A stretch of 56,368 nucleotides of DNA from Bacteroidales bacterium (lineage in GTDB: Bacteria; Bacteroidota; Bacteroidia; Bacteroidales; UBA932): NCBI GenBank assembly GCA_024401745.1, contig JAKSKK010000013.1, positions 1 through 56,368 of the forward strand, in the 5' to 3' direction. The position numbers and the translations under genes are program-made. The notes under the pieces were generated by a model. The model was given only the letters and a program-made list of their open reading frames with translations. It was not told the origin of the DNA and searched no databases. Below, piece after piece: positions 49,322 to 56,368 of this stretch (position 1 is the first letter of the stretch; each line of letters begins with the position of its first letter).

Positions 49322-49942
49322 TTAGTCTTTGTAGATCTCGATGTAGTCCATGATGGCATTCAGGGCATCCTCGCTCATGTCCTGCTTGAAGGAAGTGTTG
49401 CTCCTGACGCTGTTCATGATAGGATAGATCTTGCCCCACTTGAGGTAGTTGTCCATGAAGGACTCGCACACTATCAGTCCTGCTATCATGTTCACGCACA
49501 TGCTGTCAGGCTCCTTGTCCATTGCGCAGTAGATGATGTCTGCTGCCGGCTGGACGTTCGAGAAGTTGTCCAGAGCCATGAGGTATGCCATGCTGGTAAG
49601 GACCGAAGCGCTTCCAAGGCCGATGATGCCGTTCTCATCCTGGAAGTTGCAGTTCTTGATGAGATATTTCACGAAAGCGTCGCAGTTCTCTCTGGGAGCA
49701 GTCTCCTCGGCGCACATGTACAATGCATTGATGGCAGCCACCTTCACCCCGATGGGATTCTTGTCGCTGGAAAGGTAGGCCATGACCTCCTTGGATATCT
49801 TTCCGTTGCACTTTGTTGCGGCCTGAACTATGCTCTCGTTTGCATAGGCCTTATAGAAATCGGTGGAAGTCAGCGGAGAATCCGCAAACGAAGGAAGGGC
49901 GACTGTAAGGATTGCCACGATGGCAACAAAAAACTTTTTCAT
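49322..49942 (-). CDS. Secreted helical protein of unknown function
   Basis: Protein of 206 residues with a signal peptide (about 1-20, ending SFA-D). The mature part is predicted all-helical with paired amphipathic helices reminiscent of HEAT-type repeats (IGVKVAAINALYMCAEE, GSASVLTSMAYLMAL, MIAGLIVCESFM). Seven cysteines in the mature chain may form disulfides. I do not recognise a family. It has its own promoter, and nothing links it functionally to the hyd operon beyond adjacency. Confidence 0.65.
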   Translation of the reverse strand: MKKFFVAIVAILTVALPSFADSPLTSTDFYKAYANESIVQAATKCNGKISKEVMAYLSSDKNPIGVKVAAINALYMCAEETAPRENCDAFVKYLIKNCNFQDENGIIGLGSASVLTSMAYLMALDNFSNVQPAADIIYCAMDKEPDSMCVNMIAGLIVCESFMDNYLKWGKIYPIMNSVRSNTSFKQDMSEDALNAIMDYIEIYKD

Positions 49943-49960
49943 ATCAAATCAGATTTACTG

Positions 49961-49968
49961 CAAATATA
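49961..49968 (-). promoter_or_regulatory. -7 box of the secreted helical protein gene
   Basis: Minus-strand TATATTTG, a perfect TAnnTTTG match, 18 bases before the ATG at 49942. Confidence 0.5.
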
Positions 49969-50011
49969 TAACTAATCGTCCAATCATTCAAAAAGAATGC
50001 CCGGCTGTCGG

Positions 50012-52378
50012 TCACATTCTGTTCTTTGCGTCCTGACCGGCACCTGTCCCCTTGTACTTGCTGCCTGCACTGTTGAAGCGGTACGAGACGCGCAATGTCA
50101 GATATGTATTGAAGTTGTCGTTCGGCTGGTCGATGAGATAACGGCCATAGTCCGTTCTGGCGTAGATCATGGAAGTGTTGAAGATGTCCGCCCACGTGAG
50201 GTTGAAGGTAAGGGCGTCATCCTTGAGGAAGGACTTCTGGATGCTCAGGGTAGCACACTGGATCGGCCTGTAGACCTCAGAGATCGATGTGTGCATCCTG
50301 CTGTAGCGATAATAGTCTGCGTTCAGGACCCAGCTATGCCTGAAACGGAAGGCATTGTTGAGCTGCATGAGGTACATGGGCCTGCTGCAGTCGACCGTGC
50401 GCGATCCGCCCTCTGCGCGAGGGTCATCGACCACAAGACTCAGGAGCTGCTTCTGAACGCCTACAGTATACATCGGGCTCCATACCCCGACAGTGGGCGA
50501 TGCGATGAGGTAGCAGTTCAGCCTGCGGAGCGGGACATCGAGGTTTGCGTTCTTGATGAGCACCACGCCATCGTCATTGTAAGGCGTGGCCCACTGCACG
50601 AAGAAATTGTCGACCCTCTCGTAGTTCCCGCTGAAGGTGAGCCACTTCCAGTTGGCGCTGAGAGCGGCGGTGCGGCGCTTCTGGTTGAGGAGCTTCGGGT
50701 CTCCCGTCTGATAGCAGTAGCGGTTGTTGTAGGACATCTCCGTGGTAAGCATGCCGTAGTTCGGGCGCTGGGTCTTGCCCGTATATGAGAGCGAAATGCC
50801 CACCGGACCTGCCATGGTGGCGAAGTTGAACGACGGGAACCAGCTGTCGTCGGTACGGTCGAGGTCAGAAGCGATTGAAAGTCGGTCGCGGTACGAGAAG
50901 GCGGCATGCTCGTAACGGAGGCCGGCAGAGAGCTGCCCTACTGGCAGCAGCACGGCATATTCGGCAAAACCGGCTATGGTATTCTCGGTAAGCGAGGCGT
51001 CTGTTGCGGGAATGTCGGCCTTGGTGATGGAGTACGTCTGAGCGGCAGCCACATACGTCTCCTCCGCACCGAACTTGATGGTTCCCTTCCCTATCGGATG
51101 CGAAAGAATGAGCTTGCCTGCACCCATGGAAGTGCGGGACTTTGACTCGGAAGTCAGGTCGGCCGGAGAGATGAGACTCTGCTCGTGAGTATCCGTGAAC
51201 GACTCCGAGCGGCCATCCACAAAGTCAGCATTGAAATTGATGCCCAGCCTGCCGACGGTGCCGTCATAATAGAGATTGCCCGTCCATTGTGTCGAGGCAG
51301 GACTTTCAGCATCGCTGACAGCGGACGACCGGTCAGCCAGAACACCGTCGAGAATCACGTCAGTGTCCATCAGCAGTCGGCTGGACCCTATCGTGTTATG
51401 GTCATGCCCGAGCTTGAATCCCAGTGAATGATTGTCGCTGATCTGCCAGTTGGCACCTCCTATATACTGAAATCCACCGTTATGGTTCCTGTAGTCAAGG
51501 GTGCCTCTCTCTATAAAGTCATGGTAGCCGTCGGCACTCTCGAGGAAGGTGGACCCGTCGATGGAACTTATCTGATAGTTCCGCTGGTTCCAGTAGACAA
51601 GCTTTCCGAAGAAATCCACACCCTTCGTCCTGTAGTTGAGGTCAAGCACCGACCACGAAGGCTCAAAGTCGTCACAATTGTATACATGCTGCTTCGCCTG
51701 GCTGGTCAGGGCGAAGCTGAGGCCGTCTCCCTGGCGTTTGACGGTGCGTATCCGCACGACGGCACTGACATCGCCACCATACAGCGCTCCGGGATTGGAG
51801 ACCACATCGATGGACCTGATGTCCTCCGACATGAGATTGCGGAGCTCCGAGGAATCGGTGACCTTGCGCCCGTTGATGTAATATACCGGAGCGCCTCTGC
51901 CTATGACTTCAAGGCTTCCTCCGTTGTTTATCATGCCGGGGATCTTTCCCAGCACGTCGAAGGCGTTGCCCGTATGCTCAAGGACAGAGCCTGTGATATT
52001 CGTCACAACGGCATCACCCTGGATCTCTGTCCTGGGCAGATGAGCGCTGACGACGGCGCTCTCAAGCATGCGGGAATCAGGTTCCAGAACTATGGTCACC
52101 GGCTGCATGAAGGCCGACACCGGCAGGTCCACCGTCTGATATCCTATCATGGCCACCTGCACGTGAGTGGCATTTCCGGCTCGCTCGATTTCGAAGGATC
52201 CGTCTGCGCCAGTCATGCCGCCTCCCACTATCGTCGAGTCGGGAAGAGATATGAGCGCGATGGTCACGAACTCCATGGGAGAACCGTTCTCGTCAAGTAC
52301 GACACCGCTCAGATTCTGAGCACAAAGAGAGAATGATGACAGGAATGCCGCTGCAATAGCAAAAAAGAATCTTCTCAT
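50012..52378 (-). CDS. Outer-membrane beta-barrel receptor paired with a LytTR regulator
   Basis: Protein of 788 residues from the ATG at 52378 (MRRFFFAIAAAF). Signal peptide, a carboxypeptidase-regulatory-like domain (about 22-100, LSGVVLDENGSPMEFVTIALI), a plug-like domain (about 105-210, VLGKIPGMINNGGSLEVIGRGAPVYYING in pattern) and a beta-barrel of the outer-membrane beta-barrel-3 type ending TYLTLRVSYRFNSAG with a short polar tail. The ligand is unknown. It is divergently transcribed from a membrane LytTR regulator with repeat sites between them, so it is probably that regulator's target. No SusD-like gene is present. Confidence 0.87.
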   Translation of the reverse strand: MRRFFFAIAAAFLSSFSLCAQNLSGVVLDENGSPMEFVTIALISLPDSTIVGGGMTGADGSFEIERAGNATHVQVAMIGYQTVDLPVSAFMQPVTIVLEPDSRMLESAVVSAHLPRTEIQGDAVVTNITGSVLEHTGNAFDVLGKIPGMINNGGSLEVIGRGAPVYYINGRKVTDSSELRNLMSEDIRSIDVVSNPGALYGGDVSAVVRIRTVKRQGDGLSFALTSQAKQHVYNCDDFEPSWSVLDLNYRTKGVDFFGKLVYWNQRNYQISSIDGSTFLESADGYHDFIERGTLDYRNHNGGFQYIGGANWQISDNHSLGFKLGHDHNTIGSSRLLMDTDVILDGVLADRSSAVSDAESPASTQWTGNLYYDGTVGRLGINFNADFVDGRSESFTDTHEQSLISPADLTSESKSRTSMGAGKLILSHPIGKGTIKFGAEETYVAAAQTYSITKADIPATDASLTENTIAGFAEYAVLLPVGQLSAGLRYEHAAFSYRDRLSIASDLDRTDDSWFPSFNFATMAGPVGISLSYTGKTQRPNYGMLTTEMSYNNRYCYQTGDPKLLNQKRRTAALSANWKWLTFSGNYERVDNFFVQWATPYNDDGVVLIKNANLDVPLRRLNCYLIASPTVGVWSPMYTVGVQKQLLSLVVDDPRAEGGSRTVDCSRPMYLMQLNNAFRFRHSWVLNADYYRYSRMHTSISEVYRPIQCATLSIQKSFLKDDALTFNLTWADIFNTSMIYARTDYGRYLIDQPNDNFNTYLTLRVSYRFNSAGSKYKGTGAGQDAKNRM

Positions 52379-52405
52379 TTTTCGTCCATCTGATTGTTTC
52401 GGCAG

Positions 52406-52413
52406 CAAAGGTA
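52406..52413 (-). promoter_or_regulatory. -7 box of the LytTR-linked receptor gene
   Basis: Minus-strand TACCTTTG, a perfect TAnnTTTG match, with a leader of about 24 bases before the ATG at 52378. The expected -33 region is next to the first 21-bp-spaced repeat. Confidence 0.55.
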
Positions 52414-52440
52414 TCGAATGCGCTCAAGCCGGCAAAGAGG

Positions 52441-52491
52441 GTGGGACACTTGCTCTGCACAGTGGGATAATTGGATTTTTCCAACTGTCCC
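52441..52491. promoter_or_regulatory. Putative LytTR operator: 21-bp-spaced direct repeats plus an inverted half-site
   Basis: GTGGGACACTTG (52441-52452) and GTGGGATAATTG (52462-52473) are near-identical and exactly 21 bases apart, two helical turns. A third copy is inverted, CCAACTGTCCC (52481-52491), reading GGGACAGTTGG on the other strand, so the second and third form an inverted repeat around a short T-run. LytTR proteins usually bind tandem nine-base repeats with this period. Confidence 0.6.
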
Positions 52492-52541
52492 TACCGCTTT
52501 TCCAAACATCCCGAAACTATTGCAGAATCACCTGCAATGCG

Positions 52542-52549
52542 TATTTTTG
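52542..52549 (+). promoter_or_regulatory. -7 box of the LytTR regulator gene
   Basis: TATTTTTG, a perfect TAnnTTTG match, ending five bases before the ATG at 52555, predicting a nearly leaderless mRNA. Confidence 0.55.
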
Positions 52550-52554
52550 CATTT

Positions 52555-53436
52555 ATGAAAAAGATTCCGGGAATAATCGTCAGAGACTACGCCATGCTGG
52601 CTGCAGGCTTTTTCCTGTTCTTCACGTTGATGAAGCCGTGGGGCATGCAGAACTACGTCGTGGAGTCGCTGTGGTATCTGCAGAGCATGGGATGCAGCCT
52701 GATGATCTTCCTATTCTCCCTGTTGTCGGAGCTGGTCGTGACCAACGTCTTCCACCTACCGTCAGACTATTCCAAGGAGTGGCCGTACCAGATAAAGAGA
52801 GAGGTCCTGTTCCTGCTGTGCCTCATCATAGTCCTTGCAGCCGTCATCGGGCAGTATTTCACCATCATAGAGTTCGGATGGAAGAAATGGTACTATTTCT
52901 GGAATGACCACGACGGGAACTTCACCCTGAAGTGGTACATGAACAACGCCGCTCAGGATGTGGTCTGGTGCATCTTCGTGGAAATATACTGGTATTTCAT
53001 GACCAAGAGCCGCATGAAGGAGTACAGGATACAGGAGCTGCTGGCCATCAATGAATCGATAGACAAGACTGACGTCATCCCGGAACCGAAGTCGGAGGTC
53101 ATCGAGATCACGGGAGATTCCAAAGAGTCCCTGACGGTATCCCCGTCTGAGATTCTATACATCGAATCAGTTGCAAACTATCTCAGCATCTGGTATTTCC
53201 TTGACGGAGACCTGAAGCAGAAGCGTATCAGAAACACGCTCAAGAGCGTAGAGGAGATGCTGGCCGGCTATCCTTTCCTCCTCCACTGCCACAGGGCATT
53301 CATGGTCAATATCCGTTTCATCACCCACGTCGAAGGCAATTCCGCCGGCTGCCAGATCCATCTTTTCAGCACCGAGAAGACCATTCCCGTCTCCAAAGCC
53401 AACATAGAGGCTCTCCGCAACGCCCTCGGACAGTGA
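52555..53436 (+). CDS. Membrane-bound LytTR transcriptional regulator
   Basis: Protein of 293 residues. Four membrane helices fill the N-terminal part (YAMLAAGFFLFFTLM, SLMIFLFSLLSELVV, VLFLLCLIIVLAAVIG, VVWCIFVEIYWYFM; within about 15-145). The C-terminal LytTR DNA-binding domain spans about 184-293 (LTVSPSEILYIESVANYLSIWY, then FLLHCHRAFMVNIRFI, then IPVSKANIEALRNAL). No receiver domain is present, so it likely senses a membrane or lipophilic signal directly. The ATG at 52555 is preferred because earlier ATGs lie upstream of the -7 box. Its stop abuts the GH59 stop. Confidence 0.88.
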   Translation: MKKIPGIIVRDYAMLAAGFFLFFTLMKPWGMQNYVVESLWYLQSMGCSLMIFLFSLLSELVVTNVFHLPSDYSKEWPYQIKREVLFLLCLIIVLAAVIGQYFTIIEFGWKKWYYFWNDHDGNFTLKWYMNNAAQDVVWCIFVEIYWYFMTKSRMKEYRIQELLAINESIDKTDVIPEPKSEVIEITGDSKESLTVSPSEILYIESVANYLSIWYFLDGDLKQKRIRNTLKSVEEMLAGYPFLLHCHRAFMVNIRFITHVEGNSAGCQIHLFSTEKTIPVSKANIEALRNALGQ

Positions 53437-55530
53437 TCAGTACAAAGGATTGACTGACGGCAGCGGGGTCGTGTTGGCCTTCGTGCGGCCAAGAGGGGTG
53501 ATCCTGAGATTATCGAAGTAAGGCGTGCTGATGCTGCTTTCCTGAAGGGGCGCAATCAGTCCTGCCATGCCTTTCCCGTACCTGCTGTCATTGGCCTTGA
53601 CTGCGGGAACGCCATCAACGTAGCCGGTGATGGCATCGCCTTCGAAGACCAGCTTCAGATTATGCCATGAGCAGGCCGACAAGCCCTTGACGTCAGCTTC
53701 GTCGAGCACATATTCGCCTCCGACCTCGATGTCGGTCCTGGCGAGGATCAGTGCCTGCTGCTCGGCATCGCCTATCAGCTCCTTCGGGTCGAGCTTGCCG
53801 CGTGTGATCATGAGCGAGCAATGGCCACGGTCATCGACCTTGAGATAATAGCCCTTCGCCCATACGCCGTAGCCGGTTCCCACGTGGCATACGCGGCCCA
53901 TCACGCCGGCCTCGTCGCCGGGTGTGAGCCAGACGTCAGCCTCAACGGAATAGTCCTCCCATTCAGCGTCACCAAGTATGCAGTAGTGATGCCACTCGGG
54001 TGCCCATGACAGGGTGTGCTCCCCTACCGTCTGGCGCAGGCACTGGCCCTTGCCGTCAGGGCGGGTCGCAAGTTCATAGCAGCCGATTATGTCGGCAGTG
54101 TAATGAGGGAGGAACCCCCACTGCGAGGGCTCGGAATATGCATCGAAGTCGTCCTGATAAGGAATCGGGAACGGACGTGCCTCAGGAATGCCGTCGAACG
54201 AACCTTTCTGCTGGCCTGAAGTGGTCGAGAAGGAGTACACTGTCCCAGGCTGAAGGGTTAAGGTCAGTGTGCCGCCTTTGACTTTCAGGTCACGGGCACG
54301 GACGAACTGCTCGTCGGCATTGCTGTACCAGCAGCACAGGGTGTTCTTCTTGAGTTCCTTGCCGAGCTTCAACTGAAGGGTCTGCGGGGCGGCAGCTTCC
54401 TTGGTCTCGACGATAATGCTGTAGTCGTCTGTGGCGGGGTCGCGCAGCGTGACCATGGAGCCGCCTCCGTCAAGAAGCAGGCATCCGCTGTCGACATACT
54501 GCCAGCCCAGCCTGGTGAACTGCCCGTAATGAGCGTATGCCCAGAGAGCTTCACGCACCTGGTAGTGGCCGCTCCAGGGCTCGCTGGCGATGAGCATGGA
54601 AGGCTCGATCCCGTATGGCTCGAGCGGGTACACGCCGGCAATGTCGTACCAGTTCACTATCTTGGTCGCGCCGCTGATTATATAGTTCTCGTTGAAGCAC
54701 TTGACTATGGTGATAAGGCAGTCGAATCCGGGGAGGTAGATGTGCTCCTCGCTGTTCCATATAGGCTTGCCGAAGCTCTCGGCAAGAGCCCGGCTCTCGG
54801 GAGTGAGATGAATCTCGCTGAAAGTGTGTGCGCTGATGATGTCAATCGCGGCGGCAAGCTCGGCGTCCTCCTTCATCACGGGCACGAACTCCATCTTGCC
54901 ATCGCCCCAGTTGTCGAAGCCATGAAGGCGGACATTGGAGAAGCCGTTACGGTTCATTGCACTGCGGAGGGTCTTTGCGAAGTCGGCACTCCAGCCTTTC
55001 TCGTTGTGGCACCCTATGGCGTCCATCTCCAGCCCGTGCTCATACCTCAGGCCCTTCAGCCAGCCGACGTAGTAATCGGCCATGTCCTGAGACCAGAAGT
55101 CGCCCACCCAGCGCGGTGCGCTCCAGGCAGTGGCATCGAGTGTGATTGACGGATTCCTGTCGGCTGCCTCGCGAAGAACCCACCAGGTATAGCCCCTTCT
55201 GGCATTGAAGTCGCCGCGATGATGGCTGTGGCTGGGCATGGATCCCTGGGTTGAGTTGCCGTCGCCCGGAATCTCGACAAGCATGGTGCTTACAGAGGCG
55301 CCCCACATGGGCTTGAACACCATGTCCATGATCTGGCTGCGCCAGGGGTCAGGATAGTCCTTGAGGAGCACGGAAGTCGCTCCTCCCCCGTTCACGGCTC
55401 CAATGCCGTCGAAGGTCTTGCCCTCATTCACATTGTCTATCCGGATTGTCTGCTGGCGAGTAGCAGCCTGCGTCATCGTTGCCGCCAACAGCATGGCAGC
55501 GGCAATCATCATGGGGATTCCTTTTTTCAT
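53437..55530 (-). CDS. GH59-like galactocerebrosidase
   Basis: Secreted glycosidase of 697 residues (ATG at 55530; signal peptide to about ATMTQA). The N-terminal barrel resembles GH59: FDGIGAVNGGGATSVLL at the start, the acid/base Glu in IGCHNEKGW (about 175) and the nucleophile in IWNSEEHIY (about 260). A middle beta-sandwich follows (about 375-455), then a C-terminal lectin-like domain (about 480-690), as in animal galactosylceramidase. Beta-galactosides such as galactolipids or galactosylated glycans are likely substrates. It ends directly against the regulator's stop, with no terminator between. Confidence 0.83.
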   Translation of the reverse strand: MKKGIPMMIAAAMLLAATMTQAATRQQTIRIDNVNEGKTFDGIGAVNGGGATSVLLKDYPDPWRSQIMDMVFKPMWGASVSTMLVEIPGDGNSTQGSMPSHSHHRGDFNARRGYTWWVLREAADRNPSITLDATAWSAPRWVGDFWSQDMADYYVGWLKGLRYEHGLEMDAIGCHNEKGWSADFAKTLRSAMNRNGFSNVRLHGFDNWGDGKMEFVPVMKEDAELAAAIDIISAHTFSEIHLTPESRALAESFGKPIWNSEEHIYLPGFDCLITIVKCFNENYIISGATKIVNWYDIAGVYPLEPYGIEPSMLIASEPWSGHYQVREALWAYAHYGQFTRLGWQYVDSGCLLLDGGGSMVTLRDPATDDYSIIVETKEAAAPQTLQLKLGKELKKNTLCCWYSNADEQFVRARDLKVKGGTLTLTLQPGTVYSFSTTSGQQKGSFDGIPEARPFPIPYQDDFDAYSEPSQWGFLPHYTADIIGCYELATRPDGKGQCLRQTVGEHTLSWAPEWHHYCILGDAEWEDYSVEADVWLTPGDEAGVMGRVCHVGTGYGVWAKGYYLKVDDRGHCSLMITRGKLDPKELIGDAEQQALILARTDIEVGGEYVLDEADVKGLSACSWHNLKLVFEGDAITGYVDGVPAVKANDSRYGKGMAGLIAPLQESSISTPYFDNLRITPLGRTKANTTPLPSVNPLY

Positions 55531-55537
55531 ATTGTCA

Positions 55538-55545
55538 CAAATATA
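55538..55545 (-). promoter_or_regulatory. -7 box of the GH59-like gene
   Basis: Minus-strand TATATTTG, a perfect TAnnTTTG match, seven bases before the ATG at 55530, predicting a very short leader. Confidence 0.5.
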
Positions 55546-55579
55546 ATCAAAATCCACAATCAAGGGAATATCATATCTG

Positions 55580-55610
55580 TTTGATTTCTATCGAAGAATC
55601 AGTATTTTTA
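55580..55610 (+). promoter_or_regulatory. Promoter of the GNAT gene
   Basis: TTTG (55580-55583), 19 bases, then TATTTTTA (55603-55610), one base from the -7 consensus. The leader is about 30 bases and ends with a GGGAAG purine run before the ATG. Confidence 0.5.
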
Positions 55611-55643
55611 CGAAAGACAAGTTATGAAAAGAGACAAGGGAAG

Positions 55644-56153
55644 ATGCTGATTGAAACCGATAGACTTTTGATAACAGAATTTACAATGGACATGGCACAG
55701 GCCGTCCAGGAGAATTCTGTCGATGATGACAATAGAAGATTTGTCCCTGATGAAGTATGGGAGACATTGGAAGAGACCGAGGAAACGCTGGAGTTTCTCA
55801 TATCGCAATACGGGTCTTTCGAAGGTCCCCTCGTATATCCGGTCATAATAAAGGAAACCAAGGACAACATAGGATACGTCCAGTTATGCCCTATTGATGA
55901 CGGCAACTGGGAAATCGGCTATCACATCGCAAAGAGGCACACGGGAAAAGGCTATGCTACCGAGGCTGTCAAGGCCTTCCTCCCCGTGATCACAGAACAG
56001 GCAGGAATATCTGAAGTATATGGTATCTGTCTTGCTGAAAACAAGGCTTCACAGGCAGTCATGCGCAAATGTGGATTTGCAGAAATCTTCAGCGGCCCCG
56101 ACAGATATCAGGGCGCTGACCGTGAGATCGTAAAATTTATCTGGAGAGCATGA
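55644..56153 (+). CDS. GNAT-family N-acetyltransferase
   Basis: Protein of 169 residues starting MLIETDRLLITEFTMDMA, the usual beginning of RimJ/RimL-type acetyltransferases. The acetyl-CoA loop is WEIGYHIAKRHTGKGYATEA (motif Q/RxxGxG/A as RHTGKG), and the C-terminal part has CLAENKASQAVMRKCGF. The acceptor is unknown. The gene is visibly more AT-rich than most of the window, so recent acquisition is possible. The ATG at 55644 is the first in a sensible position; a longer frame reads through the GH59 promoter. Confidence 0.88.
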   Translation: MLIETDRLLITEFTMDMAQAVQENSVDDDNRRFVPDEVWETLEETEETLEFLISQYGSFEGPLVYPVIIKETKDNIGYVQLCPIDDGNWEIGYHIAKRHTGKGYATEAVKAFLPVITEQAGISEVYGICLAENKASQAVMRKCGFAEIFSGPDRYQGADREIVKFIWRA

Positions 56154-56156
56154 CAG

Positions 56157-56184
56157 ACTATTGTCCCCTCCAATGGGAAATAGT
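56157..56184. other. Stem-loop between convergent genes
   Basis: ACTATT-g-TCCC (56157-56167) pairs with GGGAAATAGT (56175-56184) with one bulged base. It lacks a T-run on either side, so it is only a possible terminator. Confidence 0.35.
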
Positions 56185-56204
56185 GTCCTTACAGATTCTT
56201 TGAA

Positions 56205-56368
56205 CTACTCGGCATTCTTGATGCAGCGCACGCTGCGGGCATTAGTCCTGAGGCTGTTGAAAAACGTGAGACCATCATTGCTTGCCTCCACCAGAATATC
56301 GAAAGCCTTATCTTTGCCCACCGCTGTCGTTGACCAGATATGCGCATAACCGCCGACTTGAACCACCT
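56205..56368 (-). CDS. C-terminal end of a FISUMP-type surface protein (5' part outside the window)
   Basis: An open minus-strand frame runs from the window edge to a TAG at 56205-56207, about 54 codons, with no start inside. It reads VVQVGGYAHIWSTT, then FDILVEASNDG, and ends NARSVRCIKNAE. The pattern of Gly-Tyr-x-x-x-Trp-Ser early and S-V-R-C-I/V-K at the very end is that of the Fibrobacter succinogenes major paralogous domain found on surface proteins and lipoproteins of gut Bacteroidales. Function is unknown. Confidence 0.65.
   Translation of the reverse strand, partial: VVQVGGYAHIWSTTAVGKDKAFDILVEASNDGLTFFNSLRTNARSVRCIKNAE

Noticed and set aside
51428-52336. 302-codon plus-strand frame opposite the receptor gene
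   Set aside because: Antisense shadow of the plug and N-terminal domain.
1-56368. CRISPR array, tRNA or rRNA genes
   Set aside because: No regularly spaced repeats or cloverleaf-like segments were seen by eye; a tRNA scan would be decisive.
1-56368. Polysaccharide utilisation locus around the GH106 or GH59 genes
   Set aside because: No SusD-like gene lies next to either enzyme, and the receptors present are linked to other units.

Overview
The window looks like a piece of a Bacteroidales (Bacteroidota) chromosome, probably from a GC-rich gut or rumen lineage. The evidence is: TAnnTTTG-type -7 promoter boxes, often with an upstream TTTG; near absence of Shine-Dalgarno sequences except before rpsU; an iorAB/paaK cluster; outer-membrane beta-barrel receptors with a carboxypeptidase-like N-terminal domain; NigD-like and BtuG-like lipoproteins; and a partial FISUMP-type surface domain. 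Genus cannot be fixed from the sequence alone. Both ends cut genes: tyrS at the left and a surface-protein C-terminus at the right.

Layout. 1-2.4 kb (+): tyrS 3' end, rbfA and a LolC/E-like permease, all overlapping. 2.4-10.4 kb (-): one tightly packed operon, iorA - M16 peptidase - iorB - paaK - paaK - ACT protein, for oxidising aryl 2-oxoacids with ferredoxin reduction and interconverting aryl-acyl-CoAs. 10.4-12.5 kb (-): a mannose-6-phosphate isomerase-like gene, an S4 RNA-binding protein and a membrane Zn peptidase. 12.5-17.7 kb: DJ-1 family protein, lon, HU, a 29-residue basic protein and RNase G. 17.7-24.0 kb: small RHH-like protein, thioredoxin-like protein, coaD, ung, then the overlapping operon lysE - PASTA - rluD - lnt. 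24.1-29.6 kb (-): an outer-membrane receptor, ruvC, serS, rpmA and rplU. 29.7-31.9 kb (+): ATPase-like protein, sirtuin and rpsU. 31.9-33.85 kb: an intact IS1182-type transposase inside GC-rich structured flanks. 33.9-37.1 kb (-): a cobalamin riboswitch, a BtuB-like receptor and a BtuG-like lipoprotein. 37.2-41.3 kb (-): a GH106-like glycosidase and a NigD-like lipoprotein. 41.4-49.3 kb (+): a complete [FeFe]-hydrogenase operon, hydE-hydG-hydF-hydB-hydA-hydC. 49.3-56.4 kb: a secreted protein, a beta-barrel receptor divergent from a membrane LytTR regulator, a GH59 galactocerebrosidase-like enzyme, a GNAT acetyltransferase and the partial surface protein.

How the genes may work together. Reduced ferredoxin from IorAB and NADH from fermentation are the expected co-substrates of the trimeric HydABC hydrogenase, so the two clusters fit a fermenting anaerobe that degrades amino acids and glycans. 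The BtuB/BtuG pair supplies corrinoids under riboswitch control. GH106- and GH59-like enzymes suggest use of rhamnose-containing and galactosyl substrates.

Most notable signals: the lone strong Shine-Dalgarno before rpsU; a recurrent arrangement with the -7 box 4-8 bases before the start codon, predicting leaderless mRNAs; 21-bp-spaced repeats between the LytTR regulator and the divergent receptor; an M16 peptidase gene wedged between iorA and iorB; a palindrome over the hydrogenase promoter; and a structured rplU leader. I found no clearly undescribed multi-gene system. No tRNA, rRNA or CRISPR array was recognised.
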